From assembly GCF_938010505.1 (NCBI RefSeq), contig NZ_CALLVP010000092.1, forward strand, positions 1 to 16,285: a stretch of DNA of 16,285 bases. Direction: 5' to 3'. This DNA comes from an uncultured Veillonella sp. Its GTDB lineage: Bacteria > Bacillota > Negativicutes > Veillonellales > Veillonellaceae. Both the position numbers and the translations under genes were made by a program. Positions 12,887 through 16,285 of this stretch are shown here, piece after piece; within the stretch, counting starts at the first letter, position 1; every line of letters begins with the position of its first letter. The notes under the pieces were generated by a model. That model was not told the DNA's origin, ran no database searches, and saw nothing but the letters and a program-made list of their open reading frames with translations.

Positions 12887-13260
12887 ATGAAAAAACATTG
12901 GCAGCTGTTTTGGCAGCAGGCGCATTATTAATCGGCGGTATTGGTAGTGTTGATGCGGCTAATTGGTATACAGTAGATACTGATAGCAATGGTATTACTT
13001 GGTCTATCGACAACGACTCCGTTAAAAAAGATGATAAAAAAGCTGTAATGGATATTAAAGCTATGGACTACGAAGGTTATCACTATATCGTAACTGAAGA
13101 GTTCAATCATAAAAAACGTGAAGTAAAAGATCTTAAGGTTACTCTTTATGATTTACAAGGTTATGTTGTGAAAGAGGAAAAAGTTAACAAAGATAGCCGT
13201 AAAGTTGAGCCAGGTACACCTGCGTACGCTGTATTCCAACTTATTTGGGGCGGTAAATAA
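12887..13260 (+). CDS. small secreted protein, paralogue B, frameshifted at start
   Basis: Seen: the reading frame for LAAVLAAGALLIGGIGSVDA (signal core), then ANWYTVDTDSNGITWSIDNDSV, KKAVMDIK, EGYHYIV, a VTLYDLQGY segment and C-terminal QLIWGGK, clearly related to the protein at 11018-11389. The good start ATG 12887, with AGAGG 7 bases upstream, is followed by six A (12890-12895) and runs out of frame (CAT TGG then a stop after 14 codons). One more A would give MKKTLAAVLAAG, the expected lysine-bearing signal start. As given, only TTG 12898 opens the long frame and has no ribosome-binding site. It may be a sequencing error, a disabled gene, or slippage in the A-run giving on/off switching. 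A secreted product is inferred from paralogue A. Confidence 0.7.
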
Positions 13261-13262
13261 TC

Positions 13263-13339
13263 TAATCGTATAGACGAGCACAGGGCTTAGCCGTAATACA
13301 CTGTTGAACAGTTATGTCTCGTTTAGACTGATTATTTTT
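13263..13339 (+). terminator. branched terminator after paralogue B
   Basis: TAATCGTATAGACGAG (13263-13278) pairs with CTCGTTTAGACTGATTA (13318-13334), about 15 pairs with one mismatch and one bulge, followed by TTTTT (13335-13339). Inside are GGC-TTA-GCC (about 13284-13292) and ACTGT-TGA-ACAGT (13300-13312), so the RNA would be three-branched. It begins three bases after the stop codon and fits the pattern of elements E1 and E2, but its loop does not share their core. Confidence 0.65.
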
Positions 13340-13354
13340 GTGAAAGCTTCATAT

Positions 13355-13386
13355 ACGCACGTTCTCACAGAGGACGTGCGTTTTTT
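13355..13386 (+). terminator. strong intrinsic terminator
   Basis: ACGCACGT (13355-13362) and ACGTGCGT (13374-13381) pair perfectly, and CTC/GAG inside continue the stem after one mismatch, closed by ACA; TTTTTT follows (13381-13386). It isolates the hydrogenase region from upstream transcription. From 13387 to about 13500 I see only AT-rich sequence without a clear feature. Confidence 0.85.
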
Positions 13387-13507
13387 ATATTTTCATTGGA
13401 ATATATTATATTTACCTAACATATGTTGTGTTATATGGAGTTAGTTTCTGTTCACGGGCTTTTAATCCCTTTAAAATAAGTGAATTATTTAGCTATTCGT
13501 GGTAAAA

Positions 13508-13564
13508 TGTGATTAATATTACACTTTTTACATGATTTTTGTACCAAAGTGTAACAATTCTACA
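13508..13564. promoter_or_regulatory. array of TGTA/TACA half-sites upstream of hydA
   Basis: TGTGA-N6-TTACA (13508-13523) is close to Rex or CRP/FNR-type sites. TTACACTTT (13519-13527) and AAAGTGTAA (13546-13554) are perfect reverse complements and enclose TACA (13529-13532) and TGTA (13540-13543), a 36-bp interrupted palindrome. Counting TACA 13561-13564, half-sites recur every 9-12 bases, about one helical turn. The region is about 130-190 bases before the hydA start. Confidence 0.5.
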
Positions 13565-13587
13565 TAGTATAAACTTTCACCATATCG

Positions 13588-13593
13588 TATACT
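13588..13593 (+). promoter_or_regulatory. possible -10 box of hydA
   Basis: TATACT (13588-13593) lies in ATATCGTATACTATAG, which resembles the sfsA -10 region ATATCGTATAAT (5820-5831). The -35 is not clear, fitting activation from the half-site array just upstream. The 5' leader would be about 95 bases. Confidence 0.35.
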
Positions 13594-13694
13594 ATAGGTA
13601 AGATGCAGAAGTATGGCTTGGGTGCAGTGCTCCGTAGTTTGGCATATTTCGCCCCAATAGGTTTGGTAGTTATAGTTTGTTAGAGGAGGTCCTC

Positions 13695-15125
13695 ATGTCT
13701 CAATACGAATTTATCGATAAACGCGTGCCGATTGCACTAGACAATCCATCCATTTATCACGACATTTCTAAGTGTAAAAACTGTACGTTATGCCGTCGCG
13801 CTTGTGCGGATGTAATGAGCGTACTTGATTACTACGACCTTGATGCAAACGGTGATGTGCCTGTATGCATCCATTGCGGTCAATGTGCGGCAGCATGCCC
13901 ATTCGACTCTATGCATGCTAAATCCGAGCTTGAAAAGGTAAAAGCAGCCCTTGCTGATCCTGAAAAAATCGTCGTAATTCAAACAGCTCCAGCTGTTCGT
14001 GTAGCTATCGGTGAAGGCTTCGGCCATGAGCCAGGCACCTTCCTTGAAGGTAAAATGGTTGGTGCCTTGCGTGCGTTAGGTGCAGACTATGTAGTAGATA
14101 CTAACTTTGGTGCGGACTTAACAATTATGGAAGAAGCATCTGAGCTCGTGGAACGTCTTAACAAAGGCGGTCAAATTCCTCAGTTTACAAGCTGCTGCCC
14201 AGCGTGGGTACGTTTTGCGGAAATCTACTTCCCTGAATTGATTCCTAATTTGTCTTCCACGCGTTCTTGTATCGCTATGGAAGCGGCTATGATTAAAACG
14301 TACTTTGCAGAGAAAAAAGGCATCGATCCTCGTAACATCGTATCTGTATCTGTAAACCCTTGTACTGCTAAAAAAGCAGAAACAAAACGAGAAGAAGAAA
14401 ATGCAGCGGCTCGTTACCATAATGACGAATCCCTTGGCATGGATACAGATATTTCCATCACTACTCGTGAGTTCATTCGTTGGATTCAAGAGGAAAACCT
14501 CGACTTCAATGCTATTGAAGAGTCCAAATTTGATGACTTAATCGGTATGGAAACTGGCGCATCCATCATCTTTGGTAACACTGGTGGTGTTATGGAAGCG
14601 GCTATGCGCACGGCTTATAAACTTATCACTGATAAAGAACCACCTCCACATGCGTTGACTCATCTTGAGGACGTTCGTGGTATGGAAGGCGTAAAAGAAG
14701 CAACTGTACAACTTGGCGATGATGTGACATTGTCCGTTGCTGTTGTTCATGGCGGTAAAAATACTCGTGACTTCTTGAACGCTTTGAAAGAAAACGGCAA
14801 ACATTATGACTTCATCGAAGTTATGGCTTGCCCAGGTGGCTGTATCGGTGGCGGCGGTCAACCGCGCACTAAATTGCCTCAAGCAGTTAAAACTAAGGAA
14901 GCTCGTATCAGCGGTCTTTACGAAGCTGATGCAAACTACAAATGGGTGGCTTCCTATGAAAATGAAGAAATCCAAACATTGTACAAAGATTTCTTGGGTG
15001 AACCATTGGGCCACAAGGCACATGAACTCTTGCATACACATTACACAGACCGCAGCGCAGTTCTTGGTACTCGCAAAGACGTAACCCCTGAAACTTGTCC
15101 AACATCCCCTAAATTCAAAGGTTAA
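13695..15125 (+). CDS. hydA: [FeFe] hydrogenase, two-ferredoxin-cluster type
   Basis: Seen: 476 residues. Two 4Fe-4S sites come first: C27-x2-C30-x2-C33-x3-C37 and C58-x2-C61-x2-C64-x3-C68. The H-cluster motifs follow: TSCCPAW (165-171, C167 and C168), a variant L2 NPCTAKKAE (221-229, where Met-Pro-Cys is usual), and ExMACPGGCIGGGGQP (375-390, C379 and C383). This is the M2 layout with no NADH-binding or thioredoxin-like parts, so ferredoxin is the likely partner. Family knowledge: the enzyme evolves or takes up H2; maturation needs HydE, HydF and HydG, not seen here. ATG 13695 has AGGAGG 5 bases before it, inside a small GAGG-AGGT-CCTC hairpin. The C-terminal 70 residues extend past the core. 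It is monocistronic, fitting fermentative hydrogen production. Confidence 0.95.
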   Translation: MSQYEFIDKRVPIALDNPSIYHDISKCKNCTLCRRACADVMSVLDYYDLDANGDVPVCIHCGQCAAACPFDSMHAKSELEKVKAALADPEKIVVIQTAPAVRVAIGEGFGHEPGTFLEGKMVGALRALGADYVVDTNFGADLTIMEEASELVERLNKGGQIPQFTSCCPAWVRFAEIYFPELIPNLSSTRSCIAMEAAMIKTYFAEKKGIDPRNIVSVSVNPCTAKKAETKREEENAAARYHNDESLGMDTDISITTREFIRWIQEENLDFNAIEESKFDDLIGMETGASIIFGNTGGVMEAAMRTAYKLITDKEPPPHALTHLEDVRGMEGVKEATVQLGDDVTLSVAVVHGGKNTRDFLNALKENGKHYDFIEVMACPGGCIGGGGQPRTKLPQAVKTKEARISGLYEADANYKWVASYENEEIQTLYKDFLGEPLGHKAHELLHTHYTDRSAVLGTRKDVTPETCPTSPKFKG

Positions 15126-15223
15126 TGATGGCCGATTACTTACACCTCAGGCTGTTAAAGCAATCAAATGCTTATAAACTCATAGTAGAGTTAGCTCTTT
15201 AGGGTACAACAACATAAAATTAG

Positions 15224-15308
15224 AATCCTACGGATCATGAGTGACTTGATACTCACATAACCCTTTGTTACGGTGAGGGTCACTTTACAAACGATTCGTA
15301 GGATTTTT
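15224..15308 (+). terminator. long branched terminator after hydA
   Basis: AATCCTACGGATC (15224-15236) pairs with GATTCGTAGGATT (15293-15305) at 12 of 13 positions, followed by TTTTT. The 56-base loop has several short self-complementary parts (GTGA-GGG-TCAC; AGTGAC with GTCACT), so it is probably branched. The 98 bases between the hydA stop and this element hold only small hairpins such as AACTC-ATAGTA-GAGTT (15177-15192). Confidence 0.75.
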
Positions 15309-15350
15309 ATTTGTATAGTTGTTAACATTCATAGATTTTTACTTTAAAAC

Positions 15351-15393
15351 TTTATTATGATAATTCAGCATAATAAACTTGCTTTTATTATGA
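15351..15393. promoter_or_regulatory. three TTTATTATG half-sites
   Basis: TTTATTATGA occurs at 15351-15360 and 15384-15393, and its reverse complement CATAATAAA at 15369-15377, so adjacent copies alternate in orientation. Just downstream are two TATAAT boxes (15416-15421 and 15429-15434), either of which could be the -10 for the next gene. Looks like an operator, of unknown regulator. Confidence 0.4.
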
Positions 15394-15415
15394 GGAAAAG
15401 ATGAACCATTTAGTG

Positions 15416-15434
15416 TATAATATAAAAATATAAT
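15416..15434 (+). promoter_or_regulatory. tandem -10 boxes before the GH3-like gene
   Basis: Perfect TATAAT at 15416-15421 and again at 15429-15434, neither with a good -35. Either would start the transcript for the upstream ORF at 15456 and the GH3-like gene. Confidence 0.4.
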
Positions 15435-15455
15435 GTACGGATTAGAGGGGGAATT

Positions 15456-15533
15456 ATGGGTGTTGCGTTGGGAGACGCACATAGGAAAACTCATAATGTT
15501 CATAATGTTGCGCAAGCATTAAGGAGTTTTTAG
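15456..15533 (+). CDS. 25-codon upstream ORF
   Basis: ATG 15456 follows a strong GAGGGGG ribosome-binding site and encodes MGVALGDAHRKTHNVHNVAQ then ALRSF, ending in TAG at 15531-15533. The next gene starts 5 bases later at 15539, and its own AAGGAG (15521-15526) lies inside this ORF, so translation would be coupled. CATAATGTT is duplicated in tandem (15492-15509), giving HNVHNV. It resembles a regulatory leader peptide or a coupling ORF; I know no homologue, and it may be a chance frame. Confidence 0.4.
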   Translation: MGVALGDAHRKTHNVHNVAQALRSF

Positions 15534-15538
15534 GAGAG

Positions 15539-16285
15539 ATGAACCAGTTTTTTCGGCGTGTCCTGAGTGGCATCGCCTTAATCGTTGCTGTCGTTGGTAC
15601 AACTGGATGCCAACATGAGAGTCAGGCAGAACAAGAAACGGTACGAACGGTATCGTACCGTGCCGTCATGGAGTCCGACAAGCCGGTTTCTGAAAAGGTG
15701 GACACTTGGCTTGCGGCTATGTCTCAAGAGGACAAGGTGGGTCAGCTGATGATGATTAACCTCCATGGCAATACAATAGGACAATCCCAAAAGGATGTGA
15801 TCCGCAAATATCGCGTAAGCGGCGTTATGCTAACAAATGAAAATCTTCATAATAAAAATCAAGTGAAAGCTTTCACCAACGATATCATGCAGACGGCGAT
15901 AACCTCTAGTATGGTGACGCCCTATATTGCGGTGAATCGCGATAGAGTGCTGCATGCGAATGAAGGTTTCTTGCGGTTGCCGAAGCCAAATCGATGGGGC
16001 CAATTACCGATGGATCGCATCATCAACTTGGCCACACGATCTGCTATCGAAATGCGAGATATGGGCTTTAATCTAGTTATTGGACCCAATGCTAACCTTG
16101 GTGTACCTCATGTGTCCTATACATCGGACCCCACGTGGGCAGGCCATATAGACCTAGCCGTGGCGGAGCGTTATCAAATCAACCATATGTGGTTCGCCTA
16201 TAATTATTTTCCGGCGGTGACCTTAGGGGCTGCATCCTTTGGATCTGCTAATGAGGCAAAAGCGTATCTCAGCAATAATGATGTA
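15539..16285 (+). CDS. GH3-family-like lipoprotein, catalytic motifs lost (partial)
   Basis: Seen: 249 residues, open at the window end. A lipoprotein-type signal MNQFFRRVLSGIALIVAVVG followed by TTGC (Cys24). From about 52 it follows glycoside hydrolase family 3 (NagZ-type) order: VDTWLAAMSQEDKVGQLMMINL (54-75), YRVSGVMLTNEN (91-102), then VNRDRVLHANEGFLRLP (132-148), where NagZ proteins have the Asp-Gln-Glu-Gly-Gly motif, and NLVIGPNANLG (178-188) where SPVxD is usual. At NYFPAVT (222-228) NagZ proteins have KHFPGHG, whose Lys-His bind sugar and whose second His takes part in catalysis. All these key residues differ. Family knowledge: active NagZ removes N-acetylglucosamine from peptidoglycan fragments. 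This one is probably catalytically dead or altered, perhaps a binding or scaffold protein. Confidence 0.75.
   Translation, partial: MNQFFRRVLSGIALIVAVVGTTGCQHESQAEQETVRTVSYRAVMESDKPVSEKVDTWLAAMSQEDKVGQLMMINLHGNTIGQSQKDVIRKYRVSGVMLTNENLHNKNQVKAFTNDIMQTAITSSMVTPYIAVNRDRVLHANEGFLRLPKPNRWGQLPMDRIINLATRSAIEMRDMGFNLVIGPNANLGVPHVSYTSDPTWAGHIDLAVAERYQINHMWFAYNYFPAVTLGAASFGSANEAKAYLSNNDV

Noticed and set aside
14118..15041. Antisense open frames opposite hydA
   Set aside because: They have Cys/Phe-rich composition without motifs and mirror the biased codons of hydA.

Overview
The window looks like chromosome of a low-GC, anaerobic, diderm Firmicute (Negativicutes), most likely Veillonella or a close relative. 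The sequence basis is a Firmicutes-style gene set with strong AGGAGG ribosome-binding sites, a GerW/YtfJ homologue, a periplasmic OmpH/Skp chaperone (which implies an outer membrane), and an [FeFe] hydrogenase. The genus is an inference. No rRNA, tRNA, IS element, prophage or CRISPR array was seen.

Layout. 32-1696: a DUF2953 membrane protein and a GerW/YtfJ protein, the pair called ytfI-ytfJ in Bacillus. 1956-2414: an OmpH/Skp chaperone with its own promoter and terminator. 2502-3023: a nitroreductase. 3187-3474 (minus): a small cupin behind a promoter that carries a Fur-like palindrome. 3475-3846: a gene-free stretch with three 19-bp tandem repeats, a possible small RNA and a two-way terminator. 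3847-5470 (minus): a two-gene operon of a small siroheme/4Fe-4S reductase fused to DUF1858, plus an unrecognised partner. 5471-5865: a divergent regulatory region with a large RNA fold. 5866-7128: an SfsA nuclease fused to a DUF123 (GIY-YIG-like) domain. 7129-7388: a long nested palindrome. 7498-8301: an orphan lipoprotein. 8472-10943: gyrA. 11018-13260: two paralogous small secreted proteins flanking a class II Fic protein; the second paralogue appears frameshifted at its start. 13695-15125: a monomeric-type [FeFe] hydrogenase behind an unusual array of half-sites. 15539 to the window end: a GH3-family lipoprotein that seems to have lost its catalytic motifs, preceded by a 25-codon upstream ORF.

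How the genes fit together. There is no single large pathway. Redox and anaerobic metabolism (nitroreductase, siroheme reductase, hydrogenase) sits among envelope proteins (OmpH, two lipoproteins, two secreted paralogues) and housekeeping gyrA. The fic gene and the orphan lipoprotein differ in base use from gyrA and hydA and look accessory.

The most unexplained signal is non-coding. Several genes are followed, starting at the stop codon, by long nested inverted repeats. Two of these (after sfsA and after the first secreted paralogue) have unrelated but well-paired arms around a nearly identical loop core ending CTAAGTCG, the pattern expected of a conserved structured RNA rather than a plain terminator. 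A separate 15-bp interrupted helix in the 5471-5865 region could be a cis-regulatory RNA for the siroheme operon.
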